Counted from the first letter of the stretch, positions 25,506-33,886 are shown. The stretch: DNA of 64,000 bases from Anabaena minutissima FACHB-250 (GCF_014697125.1 NZ_JACJRG010000032.1:1-64000); one strand, 5' to 3'. Notes: generated by a model not told the origin, from the letters alone. Numbers and translations are program-made.

Positions 25506-26042
25506 AAAATCAGTTGAGATCAAACCTTGGGTTTCTAAATAGTGAAGCACTTGGTTAACACACTGCTCAACAGTGAATTGATCCGTTTGACAGATAATGT
25601 CTGGATTTATCGGTTCTTCGTAAGGATCAGAAATACCAGTAAAATGTTTAATTTGCCACGCTCTGGCTTTGGCGTAAAGTCCTTTAACATCACGGGATTC
25701 ACAAACTGCAAGTGCAGCTTGAACGTAAATTTCGATAAAGTTGGTAGTTGTCTGTTTCAGTTCCTCTCGAACTTGACGATAGGGACTGATCACAGCAGCG
25801 ATCGCAATTATGCCATTGCGGCTAAGTAAGTTGGCAACAAAGCCAATACGCTGCACATTTGTATCTCTATCTTGTTTACTAAAGCCCAGTCCTTGAGATA
25901 GATAGGTGCGAACGACATCACCATCTAACACTTCTGTTAAGTAATTTCTCTTTTGTAGTTCTTGCGCTACACCTTTGGCGATAGTTGTTTTACCAGCACC
26001 ACTTAACCCTGTAAGCCAGAGAATAGCACCGCGTTGTTTCAT
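25491..26042 (-). CDS. cysC: Adenylylsulfate (APS) kinase
   Basis: A 183-residue kinase making PAPS from APS and ATP in sulfate assimilation. The P-loop is GLSGAGKTT at residues 12-20. LDGDVVRTYLSQGLGFSKQDR is the APS-binding and lid region, and RDVKGLYAKARA and DPYEEP complete the family signature. The ATG at 26042 is chosen; a TTG 81 bases earlier would start inside a MITE-like element. The serine usually phosphorylated in non-functional homologues does not interrupt the ISPYR segment. It overlaps the DUF2237 gene by 15 bases in convergent orientation. Confidence 0.93.
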   Translation of the reverse strand: MKQRGAILWLTGLSGAGKTTIAKGVAQELQKRNYLTEVLDGDVVRTYLSQGLGFSKQDRDTNVQRIGFVANLLSRNGIIAIAAVISPYRQVREELKQTTTNFIEIYVQAALAVCESRDVKGLYAKARAWQIKHFTGISDPYEEPINPDIICQTDQFTVEQCVNQVLHYLETQGLISTDFLDRS

Positions 26043-26121
26043 GTTTAGGAACTTCCAGAAAATTAACAAATTCACTGAAAAATTATATTTTATTGGAAGT
26101 GCCTTAAGTCTATTTCCTCCC

Positions 26122-26195
26122 AATACGGTTCGGTTAACGTTATGGGTGGGTAGAGACGTTATTATTTTGGCAAATTATCTTATCCGAACCGTATT
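26122..26195. mobile_element. MITE-like element, copy 2 (74 bp)
   Basis: Terminal inverted repeats AATACGGTTCGG and CCGAACCGTATT are perfect over 12 bases. Read on the minus strand, the element matches copy 1 at 17406-17504 almost base for base, except for the 25-base hairpin insert that copy 1 carries. It lies 80 bases upstream of cysC on the minus strand and may supply promoter or leader sequence. Confidence 0.75.
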
Positions 26196-26209
26196 GTATT
26201 TCTTCCTAC

Positions 26210-26240
26210 AAAAAAATCCCCCAGAAATTTTGAGGGATTT
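26210..26240 (-). terminator. Terminator after site-2 protease gene
   Basis: On the minus strand AAATCCC pairs with GGGATTT across a 13-base loop and is followed directly by a run of T residues. It lies 30 bases after the site-2 protease stop, in the position of its transcription terminator. Confidence 0.6.
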
Positions 26241-26269
26241 GAGAGAAGGAGGTTTTTTCAATGAAACAT

Positions 26270-27391
26270 CTATGCAGGACTAGCTTGGGTACTACTTTGC
26301 AGTAGTTGAATAATCGCAGTTTTTTCTAATATTCCGACTAGCACGCCGTTGTCACGAGTGACGGGTAGTGCAGATAATTTTTGTTGATCGAGTAGTTGCA
26401 CTACTTCTAGTAATGGTTTATTTGATGGGATAGTGGTGGATTCAATCGATCGCATCACGTCTTTGATTTGTGTTTCTGACCACAGTGTTGTATTGACAGT
26501 GCGTAAGTCATTAAGTGCGATCGCACCTACTAATTGTCCTTCATCGTTGGTGACTAAGAACCGTTGCCAGTTATTGCCTTGAACAATTTGCTGATCTGCA
26601 AACTCTCTGAGGTTTATATTAGCTGAAACAACTGGACTATTAAGTGTAACTGCATCTGCTGCTGTCAATCCCGTAAGTTTTTCTTGAAATTTAGCAAATT
26701 GCGCCGCATTACCAGCATTTCTTAATAGGAAGAAACCAATTAACAAGTTCCAGAAGTTGCTGAAGCTACCAAAAAAGAAGAGGGGAATTACACCAGAAGC
26801 GATCGCTACCCAACCAAATATTTGTCCAACTCGGCTAGCAAATGTCACACCTTTGTAGGGATTACCTGTTATCTTCCACACAATGGCTTTGAGGATATTA
26901 CCACCATCCAAAGGTAAGCCAGGAATAAGGTTAAATAAGGCTAAGGCTAGGTTTACAGATGCTAGAACACCGAGAATAGCTGCTACGGGGCCGGATATGG
27001 GGCTGGTAACACCAACTACTGTGACGATACCACATAACAACAGGCTGACTAAAGGCCCAGCGATCGCTACCCAAAACGCTTCACCTGGGGTTTTCGATTC
27101 TTTTTCTAAGCTAGCTAAACCACCGAAAATAAATAGTGTAATTGAATTTACACTAATTCCCTGGCGTAAGGCTACAAAGCTATGTCCTAACTCGTGGGCG
27201 ACGACAGAGGCAAACAATAACAACGCTGTCGTCAATCCTAGTATTAAAGCTAATCCCCCAGACAATTGAGGAAATTGTGCCATGAGTCCACCGCTATAAC
27301 TCCAGGTTACTAACCCCAGAACCAGAAACCACGATGGATGGATGTAAAAGGGAATACCGAAGAGATTCCCAACGCGAATTGTGCCGTTCAT
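26270..27391 (-). CDS. Site-2 protease (M50) with CBS domains
   Basis: A 373-residue intramembrane metalloprotease. H66-E67-x2-H70 in VVAHELGHSF is the zinc site, and the third ligand lies in NLIPGLPLDGGNIL near residue 168. About six membrane helices fill residues 15-225. The C-terminal 130 residues form a pair of CBS modules (LTAADAVTLNSPVVS, then IKDVMRSIESTTIPS) that may sense an adenine nucleotide. Such SpoIVFB-like proteases cut membrane-anchored regulators, and the target is not visible here. A minus-strand terminator follows the stop. Confidence 0.9.
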   Translation of the reverse strand: MNGTIRVGNLFGIPFYIHPSWFLVLGLVTWSYSGGLMAQFPQLSGGLALILGLTTALLLFASVVAHELGHSFVALRQGISVNSITLFIFGGLASLEKESKTPGEAFWVAIAGPLVSLLLCGIVTVVGVTSPISGPVAAILGVLASVNLALALFNLIPGLPLDGGNILKAIVWKITGNPYKGVTFASRVGQIFGWVAIASGVIPLFFFGSFSNFWNLLIGFFLLRNAGNAAQFAKFQEKLTGLTAADAVTLNSPVVSANINLREFADQQIVQGNNWQRFLVTNDEGQLVGAIALNDLRTVNTTLWSETQIKDVMRSIESTTIPSNKPLLEVVQLLDQQKLSALPVTRDNGVLVGILEKTAIIQLLQSSTQASPA

Positions 27392-27767
27392 GTCGTTTAC
27401 CTTTGATTTTAACGGCGAGAGTTGTTTTTTAACCCTCTCGTTGTTTCAAGTGTAACAAAGTATTAAGCAATTTTAATATTTGTAATGGTAGTAGTGTCCG
27501 ACTGATTAGGTGCGGTTATTAGGAAAACTGTTCTGAGTGCTGAGTGCTGAGTGCTGAGTGCTGAGTGCTGAGTGATGAGTGGGAAGTAGTGAGTGCTGTA
27601 AAGCCCTGCGGGCATAGCTGCGCTTAGAGCGGTAGCGGGGCGTTGAGCAGCGTGCTGAGTGCTGAGTCAATATTTATTCTCCCTTGTTTCCCAATCCCTC
27701 AATTTTGTGTTAGTTTTTCTGCCTACCGGGGCAGTATAAAGTACCAAAAAATTAACTCCGGATCAAG
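27392..27767. other. Intergenic region with heptamer arrays
   Basis: Lies between divergent promoters of the site-2 protease and the HupE-like gene. Two TGAGTGC arrays (27532-27595 and 27651-27667) flank a GC-richer patch with GCCCTGCGGGC near 27602. No gene is seen, though a CCTACCGGGGCAGTATAAAG segment near 27722 may belong to the downstream promoter. Confidence 0.5.
27532..27667. repeat. TGAGTGC tandem heptamers (two arrays)
   Basis: The main array at 27532-27595 has about seven near-identical TGAGTGC units followed by decayed ones. A short second array (GTGCTGAGTGCTGAG) resumes at 27651. The sequence between them is GC-rich and could itself be a later insertion splitting one array. Confidence 0.85.
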
Positions 27768-28427
27768 ATGTTTTCTCTATCAAAATCAAAATTTCCAACT
27801 GTCTGGCCAATTAATTATCGTCATCTTGGGGCGATCGCTGCTTTAATTTTAATTAGTTTGTTGAGTTCATTCAGTGGTGTATCGCCTGTACACACTATCT
27901 CTAACTCCTGGGATGGCTTCTTGTGGGGACTGGCAGATCCAGTTTTGCGCTTGGATAGTTTTGTGAGCATCTTAGCGATGGGTTTACTCTCTGGGAATAT
28001 GGTTCATAGTTCCCTGATGACTGTCTCTTTTATATTTGCCGCAATGGTGGGAATAATACTGCATCTGTTACAAATCAATTTATTTGGTGCAGAGATAGCA
28101 ATCGCTGTTGCTACTATTGCTTTGGGTGGAATATTGGTAATGCCTAATCAACGTAATTGGGTAATTGTAGTTGTATTAGGCGCGATCGCTGGTACATTCC
28201 TAGGTTATGTTGAGACTCAATCTTTGCTCGGTGTAGGTTTATTACCAACGCTAACCTATATACTAGGTACAGTTTTGACTTTGTATGCAGTTGCCACAAG
28301 TGCTAAACAAATAGTTAACTCCATCAACAAGGAAAAAATTCAAAATGCTTTATTTTGGACAACTCGCTTTGTAGGTTTTGCGGTTTGCGGAATCGGTATG
28401 GTATTTCTCAGCAGCTTAATTGCTTAA
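27768..28427 (+). CDS. HupE/UreJ-like membrane protein
   Basis: A 219-residue protein with about six membrane helices. The segment GLADPVLRLDSFVSILAMGL near residues 50-69 resembles the conserved GLxHPxxGxDH motif of HupE/UreJ metal transporters, but the histidines expected there are missing apart from H82 in NMVHSS. A nickel or cobalt transport role is therefore uncertain. There is no signal-peptide cleavage site. The stop overlaps the radC-like gene by four bases, tail to tail. Confidence 0.5.
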   Translation: MFSLSKSKFPTVWPINYRHLGAIAALILISLLSSFSGVSPVHTISNSWDGFLWGLADPVLRLDSFVSILAMGLLSGNMVHSSLMTVSFIFAAMVGIILHLLQINLFGAEIAIAVATIALGGILVMPNQRNWVIVVVLGAIAGTFLGYVETQSLLGVGLLPTLTYILGTVLTLYAVATSAKQIVNSINKEKIQNALFWTTRFVGFAVCGIGMVFLSSLIA

Positions 28428-29155
28428 TCACCTTGGGGGTAATCATTCCATAAGGTGGTGTTCTCTCGCAAACTTTGATGATTACCGTTACCCAAAATTA
28501 AATGATCCAGCAAGGGTATCCCTAATAACTGCGCCCCTGCTAACAATTGATGCGTTAACTCTATATCTTCTGGGCTGGGTTCTAAGTTTCCTGAAGGGTG
28601 ATTATGAGCGACTATCGCCCGTGTTGCGCCTTGACGAATTACTTCTCGAAAAATCTCGCGGGGAGAGGCTAAGGTTTCGGTGGCTGTACCGATGGTAATT
28701 ACTTGTGTACCCAGTAGACGATTTTTCACATCTAATAATAGGACAGCAAAACGTTCTTGTGCTTGCCACATTAAATCTTGACTCAACGCCGCCGCCGCCA
28801 CAATTGGGCTATCAATGGGTGTACGGTCTAAGGGGCGAGAGTGGAAAGCCCGTTTACCCAATTCAATTGCGGCTAAAATAGTTGTGGCTTTAGCGGGGCC
28901 AATTCCAGGTATTTGCATTAATTCAGCAGGTGTCACTTCTCGCAACACTGCTAAGGGGTCACGTTGATGTTTGCCCAATTCTTGTAAGATATATTGTCCT
29001 AAACCTACGGCTGAAAGTTTACCTGGCCCTTGTCCAGTCCCTAAAAGAATTGCTATCAACTCAGCTGTGGCTAGGATTTTGGGGCCGTGACTCATTAAAC
29101 GTTCGCGGGGACGCTCATTTTCAGGTATATCAGCAATTCTCAGGCAATAGGTCAT
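28424..29155 (-). CDS. radC: RadC family JAMM protein
   Basis: A 243-residue RadC/UPF0758 protein. An N-terminal helix-hairpin-helix (MQIPGIGPAKATTILAAIEL) is followed by an MPN/JAMM metal domain with HNHPSGNLEPSPED. The JAMM residues are all present (glutamate in FREVIRQG, two histidines and the aspartate). Despite its name, the protein is not established as a repair enzyme. ATG 29155 gives the usual MTYCLRIADIPENERPRE start; a frame extension to 29191 is less likely. It ends four bases into the HupE-like gene. Confidence 0.9.
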   Translation of the reverse strand: MTYCLRIADIPENERPRERLMSHGPKILATAELIAILLGTGQGPGKLSAVGLGQYILQELGKHQRDPLAVLREVTPAELMQIPGIGPAKATTILAAIELGKRAFHSRPLDRTPIDSPIVAAAALSQDLMWQAQERFAVLLLDVKNRLLGTQVITIGTATETLASPREIFREVIRQGATRAIVAHNHPSGNLEPSPEDIELTHQLLAGAQLLGIPLLDHLILGNGNHQSLRENTTLWNDYPQGD

Positions 29156-29253
29156 AAAACAACTAAAAAATAGCCACTTATGTAGATGCAACTATTTTTA
29201 GTTATGCCCTGTTTGCGATCGCAATTATCCTAACTTGAGCAAATCTTTAAATT

Positions 29254-30096
29254 TTAGAGGTAATATTGTTTCTGCACGTTAGCAGACGCGGCACTTTTGG
29301 GCGTATGCCATTGCCAAAATGTATCACGGTTTTGAAACATCACAAACGCCGCCACCGTGAGTAAAAAATAACCAAAACTCTTTTGCAACCGCGCCGCCGG
29401 TACAAACTGAGATAAGTAAGCACCGATAAAAGTCCCGCCGCTAGCAGCCACGATAAAAGACAACATTAAACCCCAGTCAAAGGTGACATTTCCCCAGTAG
29501 CCGATAAATCCAGCGATCGCATTCATGGTAATAATCAGTAGTGATGTACCAATGGCTGCTTTCATCGGTACTTTACCCAGTAACACTAAGGCGGGAACAA
29601 TCGCAAATCCACCACCCACACCAACTAACCCCGTCAACACACCAACCACAATTCCCTCACTCACCAACCACAACCAGCAATATTTACAGACTGGTGGCGG
29701 GTAAAGTGTAAGGTCATCAGATTTTTTAGTGCCTGCGCTACGCTGAATCATGACTGTACTAGCTACCAGCATTAACAGCGCAAACAGCAACATTTGTATA
29801 GTATCGGTAATAAATGGTAGGGTGGCTAACTTCGCGCCGAAGAAAGCACCCAACATTGTTGCTGAACCAAAAATATAGGCCGTTTTTAGCAAGACATTTC
29901 CGGCTCGCCAGTGGGGGATTAATCCCAATATACTGACTGTACCAATGATGACTAGAGTCATAGCGATCGCATTTTTCGGCGCGACTCCCATGACATAAAC
30001 CAACACAGGTAAAGCTAGCACCGAACCACCGCCCCCCAGTAACCCTAAGCTAATACCAATAACAATGGCGAAAACATGACCGAGTATCCAAGTCAT
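29254..30096 (-). CDS. TauE/SafE sulfite/sulfur exporter
   Basis: A 280-residue membrane protein with eight predicted helices in two repeats. The repeated glycine-rich motifs SLGLLGGGGSVLALPVLVY (near residue 17) and LTGLVGVGGGFAIVPALVLL (near 155) are the signature of TauE/SafE anion exporters. Relatives export sulfite, sulfoacetate or thiosulfate. It follows the rhodanese and persulfide-dioxygenase-like genes on the same strand, so sulfite made by persulfide oxidation is the likely cargo. A run of GTAATTC heptamers lies just before its start. Confidence 0.85.
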   Translation of the reverse strand: MTWILGHVFAIVIGISLGLLGGGGSVLALPVLVYVMGVAPKNAIAMTLVIIGTVSILGLIPHWRAGNVLLKTAYIFGSATMLGAFFGAKLATLPFITDTIQMLLFALLMLVASTVMIQRSAGTKKSDDLTLYPPPVCKYCWLWLVSEGIVVGVLTGLVGVGGGFAIVPALVLLGKVPMKAAIGTSLLIITMNAIAGFIGYWGNVTFDWGLMLSFIVAASGGTFIGAYLSQFVPAARLQKSFGYFLLTVAAFVMFQNRDTFWQWHTPKSAASANVQKQYYL

Positions 30097-30129
30097 AATT
30101 CGTAACGATGCTCCCCCCAGCTACGCTAA

Positions 30130-30158
30130 CGTAATTCGTAATTCGTAATTCGTAATTA
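30130..30158. repeat. GTAATTC heptamer repeat
   Basis: About four copies of the heptamer GTAATTC lie between the TauE start and the rhodanese stop. They are of the same length class as the GTCATTA and TGAGTGC repeats but have a different unit. Confidence 0.75.
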
Positions 30159-30233
30159 GAAAAAGTAAGTAATGCGACAGTATTAATTACATACTTGTTT
30201 TCTGTCACCTGTCACCTGTCCCCTATCCCCTGA

Positions 30234-30767
30234 TTAAGGCTTCTGGCGGTTATAAGGTAGTTTCCCTAGTAACATTCCCATTGCACAGGTATTTGTCACG
30301 CCAGCAAAGACTAATCCGCTACCTACAAAGCCACTTAAAATTAAAAACCAAGGTGAGACAAATGCACCAAGCACAGTTCCGATGACAACTAATGAACCTG
30401 CAACAATTTGTACTTGTCGCATCATGCTAATTGGCGCATGAGGATTAATTTCGGTTGGGAAACCTGCGGCTTTCCAGGTGGGTAGTCCCCCTCGCAGATG
30501 ATAGATGTTGTTTATATCTGCGGCGATCAACTTTTTGGCTGCTTGGGCGGAACGATTCCCAGAACGACAGTATAAAACTATGGGTTTTTCGTGTGGGGTT
30601 ACTTGGTTTGGCTGCAAATTAGAGAGAGGAAGTAACTTTGCACCGGAGATATGTTCTTCTGCATATTCTGAAGGTTCGCGCACGTCAATTAGTAAGACGT
30701 TGTTGTAGTCCAGCCATTGTTTGAGTGTGACTGCATTAATTTCAGCGAGTTTTTGAGTTTGTGTCAT
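30234..30767 (-). CDS. Rhodanese with membrane anchor (YgaP-like)
   Basis: A 177-residue protein: residues 10-105 form a rhodanese domain with active cysteine C67 in the loop LYCRSGNRS. The last 65 residues hold two membrane helices (IVAGSLVVIGTVLGAFV and LILSGFVGSGLVFAGV) like the DUF2892 part of YgaP. It would carry persulfide sulfur at the membrane. It lies 20 bases after the metallo-beta-lactamase gene and is surely co-transcribed with it; the TauE gene follows. Confidence 0.88.
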   Translation of the reverse strand: MTQTQKLAEINAVTLKQWLDYNNVLLIDVREPSEYAEEHISGAKLLPLSNLQPNQVTPHEKPIVLYCRSGNRSAQAAKKLIAADINNIYHLRGGLPTWKAAGFPTEINPHAPISMMRQVQIVAGSLVVIGTVLGAFVSPWFLILSGFVGSGLVFAGVTNTCAMGMLLGKLPYNRQKP

Positions 30768-30786
30768 AATTCCTCATTTTGAATTT

Positions 30787-31476
30787 TTAGAGTGCTTGGC
30801 CGCAGAGTTGATTGGCTGGGACTGCTTCCATAATCTTTGTCGGATTGGGTAGGTTTAAATTACCCATCAATTTGATAAAATCTGAGCGATCGCGTCCTAC
30901 AAACCGAGGATTAAATTTTTTCTCCTCGCCAATAGTTGAAACCATGTGTCCCCGATAATCGTGTCCTGGATAAACGAGTGTGGTATCAGGTAGGGTGAAT
31001 AAATTTTGGGTAATGCTGTCGTAAAGCGTTCCTGCATCACCGCCTTGAAAATCTGTGCGTCCACACCCGCGAATCAGTAGAGAATCCCCTGTTAGTAAAT
31101 GGGTTTTGTTCACCAAATAAGCCATGTGACTGTCAGTGTGTCCTGGGGTGGCGATCGCTTCAATCACAACTGACCCGATTTCCCAGGCTTCACCAGGTTG
31201 AATTTTTCGGTCAGCACAGACTGCATTCGCCCCCATAGGTACAATACTCTGACATCCTGTTAACTCCCGCAGTTTCCCTGATCCAGTAATATGGTCGGCG
31301 TGGATATGGGTTTCTAAACAGTAACGCAGGGTCAAACCCAGCTCCTCAATTAGCTTTTGGTCGCGTTCGACTTTTTCTAGCACTGGATCAACTAGAATGG
31401 CAGTGTTGCTTGTCTCATCTGCAATCAAATATGTGTAAGTGCTGGTTTCTGGATCAAATAGTTGTCGAAAAAACAT
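30787..31476 (-). CDS. Persulfide dioxygenase-like metallo-beta-lactamase
   Basis: A 229-residue metallo-beta-lactamase-fold protein. T56-H57-x-H59-x-D61-H62 is the metal motif (ETHIHADHITG). GHTDSHMAYL, LTGDSLLIRGCGRTDFQGGD and YPGHDYRG complete the ETHE1/Blh pattern, and the family oxidises glutathione persulfide to sulfite. It is the first gene of the minus-strand unit with rhodanese and TauE and is divergent from an ArsR regulator. The small size fits bacterial Blh rather than the fusion forms carrying rhodanese in the same chain. Confidence 0.88.
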   Translation of the reverse strand: MFFRQLFDPETSTYTYLIADETSNTAILVDPVLEKVERDQKLIEELGLTLRYCLETHIHADHITGSGKLRELTGCQSIVPMGANAVCADRKIQPGEAWEIGSVVIEAIATPGHTDSHMAYLVNKTHLLTGDSLLIRGCGRTDFQGGDAGTLYDSITQNLFTLPDTTLVYPGHDYRGHMVSTIGEEKKFNPRFVGRDRSDFIKLMGNLNLPNPTKIMEAVPANQLCGQAL

Positions 31477-31523
31477 AGTCTCAACTCCTAGACAATCATC
31501 ATGCTGGTTTAATTATACTATAC

Positions 31524-31535
31524 TACTATATAGTA
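31524..31535. promoter_or_regulatory. Perfect palindrome in the ArsR intergenic region
   Basis: TACTATATAGTA is a 12-base perfect palindrome lying between the divergent metallo-beta-lactamase and ArsR genes, 47 bases from the former and 63 from the latter. Flanking ATTATACTA/TAGTAATA extends an imperfect dyad. It is the obvious candidate operator for the ArsR protein controlling both directions. Confidence 0.5.
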
Positions 31536-31598
31536 ATACAATACAAACATGGTACAATAGCTAGTGTCAACAAAAAATCTACTGAAATTGATTGCACT

Positions 31599-31982
31599 AT
31601 GCTCGAATCGTCTCCTACGACACTCACACCCATTGCAGAGTATTTCAAAGTTTTATCTGAGGTTAGTCGCTTACAAGTTTTGTGTGCGTTGAAAACAGGT
31701 GCAAAAAATGTCACCGAAATTATGGAAATTACACAACTTAAACAAGCTAATGTTTCCAAGCACCTGCAAATTTTGGCGCAGACAGGTATTATCAAGCGTC
31801 AACCCCAGGGCGTGAGTGTGTTTTATGAAATTTCTGATCCGATTATTTTTGATGTGTGCGAGTTAGTTTGTCAGAGTTTATCAGTTCGATTAGCGCAACA
31901 GTCACAACAAATAAAGCAACTGGAAAATAGTGCGTTAGCCACTAGCGATGGGCTACGCGTTAACCTAGGCGATCGCCGCTAA
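31599..31982 (+). CDS. ArsR-family regulator (BigR/SqrR-like candidate)
   Basis: A 127-residue winged-helix repressor. The helix-turn-helix is around residues 36-62 (NVTEIMEITQLKQANVSKHL), followed by the wing KRQPQGVSVFYEIS. Cysteines C29 (in RLQVLCAL), C87 and C91 remain. BigR/SqrR persulfide sensors also have a cysteine in the RLxxLC position and a second in the last helix, so a disulfide or polysulfide switch is plausible. No ArsR arsenic motif (CVC) is present. It is divergent from the persulfide/sulfite genes and would repress both. The last 20 residues end in sequence next to GCGATCGC and may be added. Confidence 0.8.
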   Translation: MLESSPTTLTPIAEYFKVLSEVSRLQVLCALKTGAKNVTEIMEITQLKQANVSKHLQILAQTGIIKRQPQGVSVFYEISDPIIFDVCELVCQSLSVRLAQQSQQIKQLENSALATSDGLRVNLGDRR

Positions 31983-32005
31983 TTTTGTCATGTATCAAGC
32001 TTTTC

Positions 32006-32073
32006 AACCACAGAGACACGGAGACACGGAGAAATTGCTTTGAGTCTCTTTGTGTCTTAGTGTCTCTGTGGTT
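32006..32073. repeat. Long inverted repeat after arsR
   Basis: AACCACAGAGACAC (32006-32019) and GTGTCTCTGTGGTT (32060-32073) are perfect inverted copies; inside them ACACGGAGACACGGAG and GTGTCTTAGTGTC add partial pairing. A stable RNA hairpin would form after the arsR gene, consistent with a dispersed palindromic repeat that also serves as a terminator. Confidence 0.7.
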
Positions 32074-32203
32074 CAATATTTTTTACCACTAATTGCACAG
32101 TAAAAACCATTAGAGGTAAACTAAAGCCAATCTACTTAAAAGTCAATTAGTAATTATTTTCGTTAAATTGGGATCACAATTAAAGCGTGAGGATTGATAC
32201 GAG

Positions 32204-33793
32204 ATGCGTGTTCTACTGGTATATCCAATATTTCCCAAAACCTTTTGGTCATACGAAAAAATTCTGGCTTTAGTTGATCGCAAAGTGCTATTACCGCCAT
32301 TAGGTTTAGTCACAGTAGCGGCGATTCTGCCCCAAGAATGGGAATTTAAGCTGGTGGATCGCAACATTCGTCCAGCCACAGAAGAAGAATGGGCGTGGGC
32401 GGATCTCGTGATTTTCTCCGCAATGATTGTCCAGAAACAAGATTTATTAGAACAAATCCAAGAAGCCAAGCAACGCGGTAAGTTGGTAGCGGTTGGCGGC
32501 CCTTATCCCACATCTACACCCCATGATGTGGAGAATGTTGGAGCAGATTTCCTGATTTTGGATGAAGGGGAAATCACCCTACCGATGTTTGTGGAAGCAA
32601 TTCAACGGGGGGAAACCTCCGGTAAATTCCGCACCGCAGAAAAACCAGATGTAACAAGTACACCCATCCCCCGCTTTGATTTACTAGAATTTAATGCTTA
32701 TGACATGATGTCGGTGCAGTTTTCTCGCGGCTGTCCCTTCCAGTGTGAATTCTGCGACATTATTGTGCTGTATGGACGCAAACCTCGTACCAAAAACCCA
32801 GCGCAGCTTTTAGCAGAGTTAGACTACCTCTACGAATTGGGTTGGCGGCGGGGTGTGTTCATGGTAGACGATAACTTTATCGGTAACAAGCGCAATGTGA
32901 AGCTGTTGCTGAAAGAGTTAAAAGTGTGGATGGCAGAACATCAGTATCCCTTTAAATTTGATACTGAAGCTTCCGTTGATTTAGCACAAGACCAAGAAAT
33001 GCTAGATTTAATGGTTGAGTCTGGTTTCTCCGCCGTGTTTTTGGGAATTGAAACCCCAGATGAAGATAGCTTGCAAATGACGAAGAAATTCCAAAATACT
33101 CGGAGTTCTTTAACTGATGCAGTGCAAACCATCATCAAAGCTGGATTGCGCCCAATGGCTGGGTTTATTATTGGATTTGATGGTGAAAAATCAGGCGCAG
33201 GCGATCGCATCGTCAGATTTGCTGAACAAGCTGCAATTCCCTCTACCACCTTTGCTATGTTGCAAGCTTTACCCAACACAGCATTGTGGCATCGTCTGAA
33301 GAAAGAAGGCAGATTACGGGAAAATCAAGAAAGTAACATCAACCAAACCACGTTGATGAATTTTATTGCTACCCGTCCTTTGGAAGATATTGCTAGAGAG
33401 TACGTTGAAGCTTTCTGTGCTTTATATGATCCTGTGAAATATTTAGATCGTACCTATCGTTGTTTCCTGATGTTGGGTGCGCCACGTTATAAAACACCAT
33501 TCAAGATGCCAGAGTTGGTAGTAGTTAAAGCCTTATTGATTGTAATTTGGCGACAAGGCATTAAACGAGAAACTCGCTGGAAATTCTGGCATCACCTGTT
33601 TAGCATCCTCAAGCATAACCCTGGAGTTGTTGAACATTACATTTCAGCTTGCGCCCACAACGAGCATTTTCTAGAATATCGCCAAATTGTGCGCGACGAA
33701 ATTGAAAAACAACTGGCGGAATACTTAGCCCAAGGTGCAGAAACCCCCTATGTACCTGTCGTAGAGGCTAAGGCTGAAGCTGTGGTTAGTTGA
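32204..33793 (+). CDS. B12-binding radical SAM protein (DUF4070)
   Basis: A 529-residue protein in which a cobalamin-binding domain (residues 1-140, VLLVYPIFPKTFW to GGPYPTSTPHDV) is followed by radical SAM with C177-x3-C181-x2-C184 in RGCPFQCEFCD, and a DUF4070 C-terminal region with CFLMLGAPRYKTP. This is the layout of HpnP, which methylates hopanoids at C-2, but several DUF4070 paralogues of unknown function also share it. With an hpn locus 8 kb upstream HpnP is possible but unproved. The TGA stop is part of a heptamer array. Confidence 0.75.
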   Translation: MRVLLVYPIFPKTFWSYEKILALVDRKVLLPPLGLVTVAAILPQEWEFKLVDRNIRPATEEEWAWADLVIFSAMIVQKQDLLEQIQEAKQRGKLVAVGGPYPTSTPHDVENVGADFLILDEGEITLPMFVEAIQRGETSGKFRTAEKPDVTSTPIPRFDLLEFNAYDMMSVQFSRGCPFQCEFCDIIVLYGRKPRTKNPAQLLAELDYLYELGWRRGVFMVDDNFIGNKRNVKLLLKELKVWMAEHQYPFKFDTEASVDLAQDQEMLDLMVESGFSAVFLGIETPDEDSLQMTKKFQNTRSSLTDAVQTIIKAGLRPMAGFIIGFDGEKSGAGDRIVRFAEQAAIPSTTFAMLQALPNTALWHRLKKEGRLRENQESNINQTTLMNFIATRPLEDIAREYVEAFCALYDPVKYLDRTYRCFLMLGAPRYKTPFKMPELVVVKALLIVIWRQGIKRETRWKFWHHLFSILKHNPGVVEHYISACAHNEHFLEYRQIVRDEIEKQLAEYLAQGAETPYVPVVEAKAEAVVS

Positions 33794-33886
33794 GTGCTGA
33801 GTGCTGAGTGTTGAGTGCTGAGTGCTGAGTGTTGAGTGTTGAGTGCTGAGTGTTGAGTGTTGAGTGCTGAGTGTTGAGTGTTGAGT
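33791..33886. repeat. TGAGTGC/TGAGTGT tandem heptamers
   Basis: About 13 units alternating TGAGTGC and TGAGTGT start exactly at the stop codon TGA of the radical SAM gene. The alternation of two unit types along the array suggests expansion by slippage in blocks of two or three units. Confidence 0.9.

Noticed and set aside
26261..26305. Tiny frame (14 codons) after AGAAGGAGG
   Set aside because: The ribosome-like sequence and frame overlap the 3' end of the site-2 protease gene on the other strand; the AAGGAGG is close to the terminator hairpin and is likely chance.
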